DNA from: Parelaphostrongylus tenuis
Lineage: Eukaryota > Nematoda > Chromadorea > Rhabditida > Metastrongylidae
Direction of reading: 5' to 3'
Assembly (NCBI GenBank): GCA_019055375.1
Contig: JAHQIW010000827.1
Coordinates: 124,001-188,000 of the forward strand
DNA: 64,000 nucleotides
Shown here: in pieces, positions 26,501-40,500 of the stretch
Layout of the letters: each line of letters starts with the position of its first letter
Position numbering within the stretch: the first letter of the stretch is position 1
Position numbers and translations under genes: made by a program
Notes under the pieces: generated by a model
What the model saw: the letters and a program-made list of their open reading frames with translations, nothing else
Database searches by the model: none
Told to the model about the DNA's origin: nothing

Positions 26501-29500
26501 AGCCGAACACGGTTGATTCAGATTACGTAAAGGAAATAGGTCAACTTCAAGGCATGGTAGGGGTTTTTGTAAATGTTCACATGGTTAAACACAAATCGAA
26601 AACTACGAGATTTCCATAGAAAGTCCATCATCCAAAATATCTCCTCATAATTCATCAACTCGTTTCTGACATTCTTCAAGGTTTTGTTTCTCTTCGGTTT
26701 TCAGGAAGTGATCCATGTAGTCAGCCAATGGATGTTGGGATAGGTTCGGCACAACTCCAACGATGGTACTGGAATGTTCAATCACAGATGTGCTTACCAT
26801 TCAGGTATAAAGAAGGCAGTAAAAGAATATTTTGTCTTATATTTGACAGTCAGACAAAAATACATTTAGCATTGAACAAGTTTTTGGATGTAAATTTGAT
26901 GAATTTTTCTTATATATTCTATCTTTGGGCAGTCGTTTCCTTCTTGTTTCTTCTAGGAGAGATGAAGAAGTGCATTCAAATTTGGTACTTTTTGATTATA
27001 AGGGAACAAATGAATATATGACCTCATTCGCTGTACAAGAATCTTTCATAGGAGTGCTAGTAATCCATAGAGAGCTTAAGTCCCTGGCTATAGCACTGAG
27101 TGGCCGATTTTTTAAAACACGCTTTTATAATGATGCGGCATACAGAATAAAATTATGTTTCACACCCGCCGCGCTCCATCATTTTGATCACGCTACAATC
27201 TGCTGGGGCATGAAAAGCTTTGAACGTGTAGAGGAAATTTCCCAATACCTGAGTCAATCGCTTGATATGTTGCTTTATTAAAAGTGGAGAGAAAATTTCC
27301 TATCGAAGAACAAGTTGCACTCCGCATGTTTAATCCGTAAGGTCATCGATCGATGGCTCCCCCTTCCTCCGCCCGTAGGTTAGCCGTAAATAAGCCGCCG
27401 AATATGTGAAACTCAATCTTATTTTCCCTGCTCTCTGCAGTGAAACGGTATTCCAAAAAATATGCAAAGTGCTGGAATCATTGGAACTTAGTTTATCGAA
27501 TAATTGCTAACAGTCTAAAAAGGAGCTTTGTCCGGCGACGTGTGAAACACAAATGTTTGCTTTCTCAAGCAGCACTAACAAAAGAGCTTTCTCAAAAGCA
27601 TAATATTTTTGAGTTCTTCGGAAATTATGCTATCGGAGGAGTATTAGCACTCTAACGAAGGAGTTTTGTCCAGCAAAATATAAGAGAAAAGAAAAAAACG
27701 CGCGGTCATGTGGAATATAATTTTATTTTGAATTTTTACGCTGTAATAATAGGGATTTTGGAAAACCGGCTGCGTAATACTGTGGCCAGTAATTTGAGCT
27801 TTCAAATCACTACTAACGCTCCTATGAAAATCCTTGCACAGTGAATGAGGTCGACTTTCATTTGCTCCTTTATAACGGGAAAGTATCTCACATTCTATAC
27901 ATAAAAAAATTCGTACTTCTAAAAAATGTGGTAGAAAAAATGAAGCTAAATAACCTAGAACTTTTTATAGCTACTGTGGTTTGAAAGGCACGCAGAACAA
28001 CTTCCTTAGCAAACAGGATTGCGAACGGACATGCTACGGTTTGAATGTTATTGTATTTTTTTTTACTGTAAATAATCTTCTGGCTACTAATTTGCGTTGT
28101 AAGCACTCACAAAAATATAAAAAACTGGTGATGGCTGTTGTTTTGTAAAAAAAAATCACAATTATATAAAAATGTTGAGTGATATGCAGAAATCCGATCG
28201 TGGCAGGAGTTAAACTCGTGTTTCACTCACACCGGGGTTACGCGCTACCACTCATCAGTGACGCCACCACATCGCTAGTACTTATTCTTCAATAACTGCA
28301 AAGCCATTCGATAGCATTAGTAAATGCACTTATAAGTTCCTCAAGCAGTTGGCCCCCCGTATGTGCATTTTTGATTTCTACCAGCATCTGTGATCTGTGA
28401 TAAGGGTGGAGATTATATTAGGCAATTCTTACTGTTTTTGAAGAAATGGAAATTTTGTTAGGTGAAACTTACTTTCAATAAACCAAAGACAAAGAAATTT
28501 CTAATCACTGCGTTGACAGGCTCATAAAATCTTGCTTTTTTATAGTACTCGATAACCCGTGTGCACTCGGTTTACCGCAAATGACGTTAGAAAACCGTCC
28601 ACTAATGTGTTCCGTAGGCCAAAACACTTGCTCTGATGGATATTGGTGTCATTACGGTGCTAATCAAAAGACAACTGTTTGTTGTCCTGGAAGAGGTCAG
28701 TACATCTAAGTTTCACTTCCCAAAATCGGAGGAGATATACAGAGTGTTCCCTATCCTAAGCCTCAGGAATGGTAGTCTGATGTCAAAGTCACCGTGCACT
28801 GCTATAACACCACTTAAATCATGTCCTGCTTTTGGTTGAAACATTTCAGCTTTTCAAAGAACTTTCATCGCTAATTCGGCTCCTTTAAGAGTTGAAGTTA
28901 TTTCATTGATTTTTCAACAAAGAACTGGCACTGTATTTATCCTTACTTCCATCAAATTTTCAAACTTTTACGAGTTTGCCGTAACGAAATTGTTTCAGTG
29001 GAAGGTCTAGCGATATGTCAACAGTCATTAGCGTTAGGAAATGGTGAAGCGACACTGGCACGTTGGTACTACGATGCGGCCAGTATGCGCTGCGTTCAGT
29101 TCTACTATAGAGGGCACTACGGCAATCAGAATAACTTCCTTAGTCTCGAAGAGTGCGAAAGAACATGCCCTGGTAATTCATCACTTTCATAGCAATACTA
29201 ATACCGTCACGTTAAAATTCTATAAAGAGTTAACATATTGTGGAACATTTCTTGGTTTACTAATGAAACTAATAGTCTTCTATAATCACAAATACCGAGA
29301 TGCAAGCACAACTGTGAGCTTGATGTATTTTTGATGAACCCAAGCCATGATCAACCTTTCCGGAATAAGATACATTTACACTAAATCATCGAGGTCCACT
29401 CTTCTAATGTCTCCTATAATCCAAGGATGTCGAGTGATGAAAGAAACTCTCAACCTAGGCTGGAACTTCTGTCAGTACCAAAGAAAGAAGCTCTCGGGAT

Positions 29501-32500
29501 TGATCAATCCATCCGGGATGCGCCATACAGTTCTCTTCAATTTTTAGCTTCCTTTGAGGTGATCTAATGCTTGTCTCACCTTTGAAATGACTTGCGGTGG
29601 CCTGCCGATCTTTCGAGTCAGTATTGCTTACCTCTCAGACAAGTGCGGTGCCAATTTACCAATCCCGGGAGATAGAGGGCTTGCTGAGCCATTAGCTCGA
29701 GACCGAACTTTTGGCTCTATGTGCGACGCAGAGCACCCTTTAACACTGCGCTCTTAGGATTTATTACCCACGTTAGAGGTATCAAGATCCGATCCCACTC
29801 GGCATATCATCCAGTATCTTTGGAACTATAGTAAGGACGACATGACCCTGCTTCAGAAGCGGTAAATTAAACAATTCTTGTCGATTTATATGCCAATGCT
29901 TCCCACATAATTGAATTTGGTGTCGATATGTGTTTACTAGACCAAATCGTTTGACGATTGGCTATTGACACCATACATGACAGAAATGATGGCAGAACAA
30001 GGACCTCGGTGATATAGTGATAGCACGCGCCTTCGGTATTAATGAAACGCGGATTCAAATCCCGCTTGAGGTTTAGATTCGCGCATATCGCTCATTATAC
30101 TTGAATTTATAATTATGATAGCGTATAATCGCAATGAAAACAGCAAATGAAGATTTTGTAATCTACTACTGGGTTAGTTTGAAATATATACTCATTGAGT
30201 CAATCTATGCTTGACTTTGTTGTGTAGTTAGTATTATACACGTATGGTTATCGTTTTGTAGACCATGCACTGGTGTCATGTGACCCCCGTTCCAGATGAG
30301 CATCAGTATTGTGTTTAGCTGTTAGTGGCTCCCAAAGTTTGTCTAGCACTTCAGGATGTAACTGGAGATTTGAGAGTTACAGGGCTTCCCACCACCGGGT
30401 GACTATGATAGATATGAGGTGTTACACAAACAGTTCATTTACATCGGAAGCAGAAACGTAACAGCTTGCCCACAAATCCACTTTAAACTTTTTCCGCATA
30501 TAAGACGTCTTCCGCCCTAGATCTGCATGGTATATAAGGGAGGGAAACAAACTGCTTTTTTCTTTGCTTGCTCAATAAATCAACGGTTTGTTACAAAATA
30601 TGCTCATTCGAGAATTTCAGGACCCTTTATGCTTTCGGAATTGAAAGAATTCATGGAATATGCAAGTTTGGCTTGATGCTGCTTTGAGAGGCGACAGGAA
30701 TTGTTAACAATAAAGTTCATTCAGTATTAGCGGTTTCGCTTTCTTTAGATCCTGAAAAGGCTAAATTAACATGCAGTCAGCTCAGTGAAGCACTTTCATG
30801 ACATCTACAGAAAAGATATTATATATAGCTTTTGTTGGCTCAGTTACTGTCCCACATGGTTTCATTTCACTAGATTATCTTTCATTTACCCTAAAATTCC
30901 GTAAATAAAAGCTATGAAAATAGCAGTAATACAGTTCATCACAAGCACCGTGGTCGTTTGGTTTCTAAGGTCAGCCATGCTTAAGAATCTCTACTGAACT
31001 GTCGTGCTGGCAGCAGATTTGCCTGTTAAGGCAGTACACTCTCTGGATTCCAAACTGAAACACTCTATCCCGGCTATTTCAGGACTCCAGTAATGCTAAA
31101 ACCTGATTCCCTGACATTTATATAGGAGAGGGAAATCTTTAGGCAATAGCTGAAAGCGCAGGTCTAGATTCAAGGACCCTCGTAAATGACGAATAAGAAG
31201 AGTTGAATCGAACGCAAGTGGTGGTCCGCAATAGAAATGAGAACGGCTTATGTAGGAAGTGCACAAGATATAAGATAACAATCCTGAAATCTCTTATTAT
31301 TTTCAAAATTTGCACTGTCTACTAATGGAATCTTTATGTTCTATTTCTTATTTTATATTCCACAATTTTTATTTTTGTCAACTTCAGTGACATTCAAAAG
31401 TGTTCAGTCACTGCGACGTGTTAACATACATCAGTTATACTCCCCTGCAAAGTATTTCAGTCTTCGTCAATCCTTGCAATCAACCAATTCCACTTCCACC
31501 GCGGACTTGTAGCGCTGTCGGCCCCGATACTTGTGGTCCTAGTTCGTGGTGCCATATAGGAGTGACTCCAGAGACTACGCTCTGCTGCCCTAGCGGTATG
31601 TGGTTTATTCTTTCTCAGATATGGTTATCTTGCTCTACTATTATTATCTTCTGATACGTTTTCTTGTTACACTCCAGCTTACGTGTGGTGGCTATACTTC
31701 ATTTCGAAATTGTTTCAATCTGTGCTTATTTTTTGTGCGGATTAAATGAATATATCCCCTGTGATCTGCACAATATGTGCCCGACTTGGCTCTCGAACAT
31801 TTATTTTGCCACCATTCTTGACTACATCTGTTATCTACCGCAGCGGATAATTTCCCATATTTTTTAGATAATTTTTGAATAGAAACCGCTCAGATTATTT
31901 CAATTCAAAATGAGATAAGTCAATGGATTAGAAAGTTAGTCAGAACTTTATTCAACAGGCAGTCGTCTTCTTGGAATTTCTGGAAAACTATGGTTTTAAC
32001 CCCTGAAGGCGTCGCCACAGCCACTTACCAACTCTTTTAGAGAGAGCTGTGAGCTTATGCCGTTCACCCAAAGTGCTGCTAACTCCTGTGACGGCTTCAT
32101 ATCTGAGTTATGCACTGAAAATAACCAGCTACTCTACAGATTCAGAACATGATGGACTTGGCCCTGGCTTTGTATCGTAATCTGATATGATGCGATGACA
32201 ACTGTCGAAGTGGTTCTGGATGCTTGAGCCTTAGATCCTTCCCCCAAATTCCAAACGTTGTTAAGACTCACTAATCCGCTACAATTGTACTTGTAAAAAA
32301 TGAAAATCGTCTTCAGGTGAGACTGATTTTCATTCAGTGCTTTTCAACTCTATTTCTTTAAGAAAAACATGTAATTTTACGCTGAGTAGATGAAAATGCC
32401 ATTATATTTCATTTAGAAGGAGATCCGTGTACATTACCGCTAAATCGTGGAAGCGGTAACCAGTATACGGATCGGTGGTATTTCAATAAACAAACCGGTG

Positions 32501-34403
32501 TATGCCAACCATTCCTATATGCGGGACTTCACGGGAATCAAAACAATTTTCTGACAAGAGAGGTATACCTTTCTACATAATGCTGGCTCACCACGGTTTT
32601 GAGCACATGTATATCTGACTAGATGACAATTTTTAAGCTTACTACTAATAACTTTTTATTACCTTACATGACGCGCCATAACATATGTAATGCCGATGAT
32701 AGCACTTCTAACGCTCAGTTCGTTTTCTCGCACACAACCTCCACAGAGGTTTTTGAGTATTGCACGTGTTATTTCGATTGCTGCTTGAATGCTACACCAC
32801 CACGTTTTCTTGAACTTCATATGAGCCGTCCTTTATTGTTGGTCTTAGCACTTCTTGCATACATTTACTTGCATCCATCCATGGACAGTATAAGGATTTA
32901 CTCTTTGGCATTAACATCACTCATAGCTGGTTGAGTTTATTCTTCCTGTAGTTCTGAGGAAGCCGCGCTAGAGCGTTTCCACTAAATTGTGGGTTTTTCC
33001 CAAACAACAGTAGTATAGAATTTGCTACACCGGAGAGATGAGAGGCTTGGTGAGTCCGATGTGGTGTCGAAGCATATATTACTTTTAGCACTTTTACTGA
33101 ATATCACGCTTCACTACGATAAAAATCACGTCAAAAGAATGTTTATAAATGGAAAATAACATGATACATTTAGTTTACTGTCGTAACCGTTGGCTTCATC
33201 TAAGCCAATAGATTCAATGTTGTAATCTGTATTTGAAGTAATTCTTCGAATCGGTGTCAATGGGCGCCCAAAAATTTAGAAAATTGGTAATTTTTTCACA
33301 TAATTAAGCTCATACACGTTGGATTTAAGAACTCATATTCGACTGACGTCCGGGCACCTTCATCTTCATCGCTACTGCTCTCGTCCGGGGTTGATGATAC
33401 TCAGCTTGTTGTTGTCATGATGTGGATGTTACAAGTATAATTGACTGTAATCTAGCAATGAACAAGGCGATCCTCCTAAGCTAGGGTGCATGAATAAAAG
33501 ATCTCAAAAATTTTTATGCCAGTAATTCGTTCGAATGACTGAGAGCATATTGTTTGCAGTGCAGCAGACCAGCATTTCTGCAAATTTTTCCTTAGAAGTA
33601 TTAGATCTGATATTACACTATGAACTGTTTAGGCTTGCGAGGAACGCTGTGGGCCGAACCCTTGCTTCGAAGGCCGGCCATTTGTTGGTGTTGACGGTCG
33701 ACCACAGACATGTTCCATTTCGGCAAATTTGAAACACTTGCCCAGCCACTTATTGGTGTCACATAGGTGCTGATTTGAGCACCACCGTATGTTGCCCGGG
33801 AGGTGAGTGGATTTTCGAAATCTTGTACCTGAAACAAGTTGTTGCCTGTGCGATACAAGCCGCTTTTGATAGCACAATTTTTATATATGTAGCCAGTTCA
33901 CTCACGAGGTTAAGCCATCAAAACACTCTCCAAGGTGCCGTCGTTACATTCTATCAGACTATTGTTAGGGAGTTGCTGAGTCGTGAATTCCTCATCTCAA
34001 TGAACAGATTTCGGTACATGCGCCAGTTGGTCAGTAAATTCATCGTTGGAGTGAGAGAGCCAATGCTGATGAGGAATGGAATGACCTACTGTATCGACAT
34101 AAAGAGCAGTCTTTGCGAGCTCCAAATAGAATAGAATATCAATAACATGTCTAAAACATAGTGATGAGCTGAGTAGGATTGCTTTACGGCCATACGTGCT
34201 GATATCAGTATATACATGGTGCGGACGCTTCGCTGCGTATGAACAGATTTCGGTACATGCGCCAGTTGATTAGTCCCTTTTGAAGTCTGCCTACTAGATC
34301 GAGTGATTGTTAAAGCGTTATAAAAAGGCTTTTTCTAAAAAAGGCTATTTAGCACAGAGAGATTTGAGCTTTTGATTGACTGCTAACACTCGGATAAAAC
34401 GTG

Positions 34404-34500
<97 letters not shown>

Positions 34501-37500
34501 TGTGTGTGTGTGTGTGTGTGTTTGTAATACACAAAAGTTTTTCGTTCGGTGAAGCTTCATAAAAGACTTTTTGAAAACCAACCACGTAGCGCAGTAGTCA
34601 GAGATCTAAGTTTTCGAACGATTACTAAGCTCTTATGAAAAGTACTTGGTAAGCAAAAGTAGTCGTACCTTCATTTGTGCATGAATAACCGGAAAAAGCT
34701 AAAACATTTGTACCTTTTTAGCGTCGACGAATATCTGCAATTTGCCAATGTCAACCGGTGAAGGTAATTACAATCTGGAACGTTATTACTTTGACCAAGC
34801 ATCGAAAACGTGTCGTCCTTTTATCTATAATGGGCTCAAAGGAAATCAAAACAATTTCATGACGCTGGTGAGACCTTTTAGAAACTTAATCAATCTTTAT
34901 GGTCCTTCACCTTTCACTATTTTCTTGTTCAATTGATTTTTATTCGTGATACTAGAAACCACCGAGAGGAAGAGTAAGTAACAGATCCTCTCGATTTCTG
35001 TACTCTCTGAATTGTGATGAACATTGGATTTTTAGTTCTCACAATATTTTTTTGCATTCTTTGTATTTTCTGAGAAAAATCTGTTACTAGCTTTAATTAG
35101 GTCCAAGAGCTAATGCTATAGTATCAGATGTTCAGCTTGTCAGTTTTTAGATAATGTAATTAGCCAAATGACTATTCAAACGTTTGGCGACCAACCAATC
35201 ACAGCGTGGATGATCATCGCTTTCAAATCAGTGTCTATATAGTAATCAGTAGTCAGTAAAGACTCTGCGGACCAATTTATTGGAATCGTCGTCTTGTAGC
35301 TTGGTTCACAAAGTCAAAAAAGAGTTTGAAAGCAATGGCTATCAAAATCTGTATCCTCAGACGTTAAAAGTTGATTTTTACGACCTCAAAGACAGTGCAG
35401 CCCTATATTTTCTAGAGCTTTTATCTCTTGCTTTTTTAGACTCAAATCAATTATCCAGTTATTCGCAATTCTTCACGATATACCTCGATTTTTAACTGCT
35501 TCTCCTATTGGAGTGCTCCATTAGAGCTTCTAGACGTTCGCACTTTTGTGCCTTAATTGTGAATATTCCAAAAACAATTCTGAGATGTTTGTGGTCATCA
35601 CGCACTATTATTTCTGAAGCGCCACAAGTATGACTGAATGTTGGCTTGCATAAAAGTCGAACGATAAAATAAAAATTAATGTGTGACCTCAGTATGATAT
35701 ACCACTTTAACCTAGTGGCCAAGGTCATACATAACTCTATTGGCAATGTTAATATCAAACTTATTTGGTATTAATACCATCTTTTTTGATTTTAGCGAGC
35801 CTGTCAACTCGCTTGTCAACCGCTCGATAATCCATGCATCGGCCAACCAGCAACTACTGCTGCTGGACAGGTGTCGTGAGAATTTTGTCATTTGGAAAGC
35901 ATTCCGTTTTAATTCTGTAAAATCCTTATTCAATTAGTTGCGGTGCTTGATTGCCAGTTCGTGAATGGAGGTTAAAGATAAGGGTAAAGGACATTATTCT
36001 TTGTATGAGATGTAGGGAATCTACAAATTGGACCACATTCCTAATGAGATAATTTTCGTGTATACGTAACGATAATATTTGATGGATTCGTAAATGCGAT
36101 TTCCGAACTATGTTCTGAGAATCAATTCCCCACGAAATTCAATTAAACTGTCGAGAAGATCATTACGAAGTGGTTCAGAGTTATCCTCTACAGAAGAGTC
36201 CACCTATGCAGTGGGAAAGATTGACAGGTCAAAATTGTAGATGCTAAGCCTCAGTTCTATGAATTAGGAAACATGTGAAGAAGAAATCCATCTAAGTATC
36301 ATGTCCACTTCTATACTCTGTAATCTCTTACTTTGAAGTAAGCGATAAAAGCGTAGCACGAAATATTTAGGGATAAAAGATGGTTTGTTTCAGCGAACAC
36401 ATAGGAGTATAGCGATGCGAATAGTGCTTTGTATTATCTAAGTAAGAGAGGATCCGAAACTCTAATCTGCATTGTCGATCATGTTTCCGAAATTCTTTCC
36501 ATGCGTCAGAGTGTCTAGAATAGGATAAACCTACTAATTTTTGCGTCCTGGTGAAATAATTCCAGGAAACTCAGTTCTGTGAGTTTTCAGGCCCAAAAAA
36601 TTTCAACGTTGCGCTGAAGAAGCTCATTATCTTATTTGATTTGAAAATAAGTTGCCGAGGTGAACGGCCGTGTTATAGGTGTTATTCTGCTCGCCAACTA
36701 ACAAAGACGCGTGTCCGGTAAATTTCTGGTGCCATATTGGCGCGACACCGGAAACTACCGTGTGCTGTCCTGGAGGTTTGTTGTAGCAAATTGGCATTGG
36801 CGGTGAACTTCTATGTTGTAAAGATATCGTCGAATGAAAATTGCTCTTCCAGCAACAAACCCATGTTCCGTGCCACTTGCACCTGGCACAGGTAATGCGG
36901 GTCTGTCAAGGTGGTATTATAATCCGGATGATAGGGTAAGTCTGAAACAACTTAGAAAAAATCATTCCTTCGCACCTCAGTAAACCACATGCGCAGTGGA
37001 CGGTCTTATTGCACAATCATTGTATTGGATTTCTCTTCTAAGTTTCGTTGGCATTCTCTGAATCTGCCGTGTAATGGTAAGGGTACCTGTTTGAGATCTT
37101 ATATGACATCTGTTTTCTACCTGACCATTCATCACATAATTGCGTGGATCCTAGCCTTTCTTGCAATCATTTCCTTCAAACGCATTCATTTTCTACAAAA
37201 GTCTAGATTTTTCGTGCGTAGCTTAGACTGGCGCCTGAGCCGCTAAGTTGATGAATATCGCAGATTACTAATCGAGTAGCATCTCTTTTAATCTTGAAGA
37301 TAGCTGAGCTGAGAAGCCCCAGGTAGGTACTTGTGGAAGAGGATTGGGTAGTGAGTTGAACCAGTACCTTGTTTCCTTATGAACCGCATCATAAAGCACT
37401 GCCCTGCTCTCTGCAAGAGACTTATTAGAATTTGGTATATGAGCACGTATTCTTGATATTAGATATTATATTATATTAAATATTCATCTCTTTGTCTCTG

Positions 37501-40500
37501 TCTCTCTCTTAATTACAAAGTTTTCTTACCAGTTCTCTCATTTAGATTGTATTATTATTTGGTTTTCCTAGTTTTGCGATTATGATGCTCACTATTGCGT
37601 CCTGTATGGCCTTTCCAAAGTTTCTTTCGGAGAATATCATTTGTGATTACTTCTTTCATCTAGGAAATCTGTACCATTTTATCAAACTACTGTGAGAGTC
37701 TACGCTGCACATTTGGTGCGCTAGCAGACGAACGAATAAAATGAAGTGTGATTGTTCATTTGCTACATTTTGACTTACATATTATTCAGCAGTGCCTACC
37801 GTTTCAATACAACGGTAAGCGAGGAAATCAGAATAATTTCGAAACACAGGCTGAATGTGAGCGGACATGTCCAGGTGAGTTCAATTTTTTTCAGCAACGT
37901 GATCAAAAATGATCGGTTGGCGAATTTGTGTCTGTCTTTTCAATCCAGTTTGCATGTTATGCTTCCTCTTCACTTTGCACCTTTCCTCTAAAAGATGAAG
38001 AAAAAGCTCATCACTTCATCGACACCCGAATAGGTCCTAAGAAGATCTCAGTAGTCATGAATGTGTGCCTTACTTGGATACGTGGGTACTCGGACGGTGC
38101 GTCTTCACGACTTGTGCGCACAACAGCACATTTTCCAACCGTATCTTCTTCTCGCGACAGTCTTCCATGGTTCCAAAAAAGAATGATTTAAGCTCAAAAA
38201 GGGGTTGGTACGCCCAGGGTCGTACACCGGTGTTTCGGAGGTTCGTCCTCCTCATCAGTGACCCCGCCCCACATTCAGCCCTGCATTGAAGCAAGGAGCG
38301 AGGCGTGTGTGGTGATGGCACAGTGTACTATGACACTGTACCATCACCACCTCTCAGTCGATAGATTTTTGCTGTTAGATCAAAACCAATTCAAAAGATC
38401 GACTGTTTTTGAAACCCCCAAAAAACATTCAATATAATTCCAAAAAAGAATTATTTAAGCTGAATGTGGGGCGGGGGTCACTGATGAGGAGGACGAACCT
38501 CCGAAACACCGGTGTATGACCCTGGGCGTACCAACCCCTTTTTGAGCTTAAATCATTCTTTTTTGGAATTATATTGAATGTTTTTGGGGGTTTCAAAAAA
38601 ACAGTCGATCTTTTGAATTAGTTTTGATCTAACAGCAAAAATCTATCGACTGAGAGGTGGTGATGGTACAGTGTGATAGTACACTGTGCCATCACCACAT
38701 ACGCCTCCCTCCTTGCTTTAATGCAGGGCTGAATGTGGGGCGGGGGTCACTGATGAGGAGGACGAACCTCCGAAACACCGGTGTATGACCCTGGGCGTAC
38801 CAACCCCTTTTTGAGCTTAAATCATTCTTTTTTGGAATTATATGAATCTTTTTTGGGGGTTTCAAAAACAGTCGATCTTTGAATTAGTCTTCCATGGTGG
38901 TGGTTTGTTTCGAGCACAGCGGCTGGCAAAAGTTTTCTATCGTACTCTATAATATATCGGCAGCTGCGAGTGCAACTGATTAACTGTTCATACTTACACG
39001 TCCGCCCAACGTCGCTGGTCGTCTTCGGGGTCGGGTGTAACCACATGGAGTGGCACTTTATAGTCTGGTTTGTACATGTGTCGTCTGATCTAACTATGTG
39101 ACCGACCCATCCATGTTTCGCTATCGATGTGAATTCCTATGGATCACGAAGATGAGATGAATTCCAAAGATCTGAGCTGCGCAGGCCTCCTATCACTTTT
39201 TTACGCAGCAGAGACGTGGACTGATACCCCGACCACGTCAGCATTACTGCGAACAACTTACAGAGCGCTTGAAAGATGTCTTCTAAGATTTAATCGGCAC
39301 TCACAAGATTTAGCCAGCTTGCTCAGCTCAGAATCCGTGCCTAGGTAGAGTATATCGTGATGAGATTAGTACCAGGTACTGGTTGCGGTCCAGTGATACC
39401 AGATCAGTGCCCGAATGGTTTCTTTTGCTTCGTCCGGCGATCCGGCTAGACATCACGAGTCTATTGCTGCTCCAGTATAAATCGTGAGTATTTTGCTACA
39501 TAAAATGGATACGTTTAACTTTATAGGGAGAATTTTTGTTGGGCAAAGCGACCTGATTGTCAGGAACGGAGTTTAAGGACTGTTATTTCATTGTAATCAA
39601 ATGGCTTCGCACAATGCAATAGCTTGTATCAGGTCAAAAATTTGTGAGATTCAGATAATTACTAGGTCAAGATGAAATGCTCGACTGTGTACTGGTTTGC
39701 CAGGCGGGGTCTTTTTGATTTTACCACATAGCAAATCTTTTTATGCTCTGGATACTAAGTTAATATCGCTCATTGTAATAGTAGCAGATCAATAATAACG
39801 ATGCGGCGATATCTAGAAAGGTGAGGAATGCCGATCGCTGTTGTCGATGATGGCTGTGAAAGGCTTTCCCAGCTGCAGACTGCATATATGGGCGACACAT
39901 GCCTTTACAAGTTTAGTTAATTTACGCATGTCTTTTGAGTCGTGAAGGTCAAGTATGAGATAAGCGGACTTGAGGATTCGATGCGCAAAACATCCCGCCA
40001 AGCTTGTTTTCGACCACATTCTCCCTTCATTGAGGTTGATGGAATTCGCGATAGGTGATTCTGATTCTTGCATGAATCTTAGCATTAACAGTTTTGGACG
40101 TTCTCATCGACGGCTCATAGGCAACAAGAGTTTATTCGCTGAGTTGTTGTAAAGTGAATTTTATTTGGGAATTCGTCTAAGCCGTAGTTTTCTCACCAAT
40201 GCATGGCTTTCTGCATATGCAGCTTGCTGCTTACTTCCTACTTACATCAGATTGCTTCAGGTGATCTAATCTATTTTTTCAATATGATCGCTATCCGGAG
40301 AAATTTACAACGGTTGTTCTTCTTTTTACCTTGTACCAGTAGTTATTTACAGAACAACTATGTCTGTTGTCAATTGATCGGGGTGCTTGTGGAGGACGAC
40401 AAACACGATATGCATTCAATCGACAAACGGTCAGCTGATTAGTAAGACTACTTTCAAACCTCTAGTTCGGTTTTGCTTGAAGTTAAAACGGCTTGGAAGG

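Noticed and set aside
30003..30075. Possible functional tRNA gene
   Set aside because: The acceptor stem pairs, but the anticodon arm does not fold and the T stem has a mismatch; better explained as an SINE head.
34345..34585. Thr-His repeat open frames on the minus strand
   Set aside because: Pure translation of the (GT)n microsatellite.
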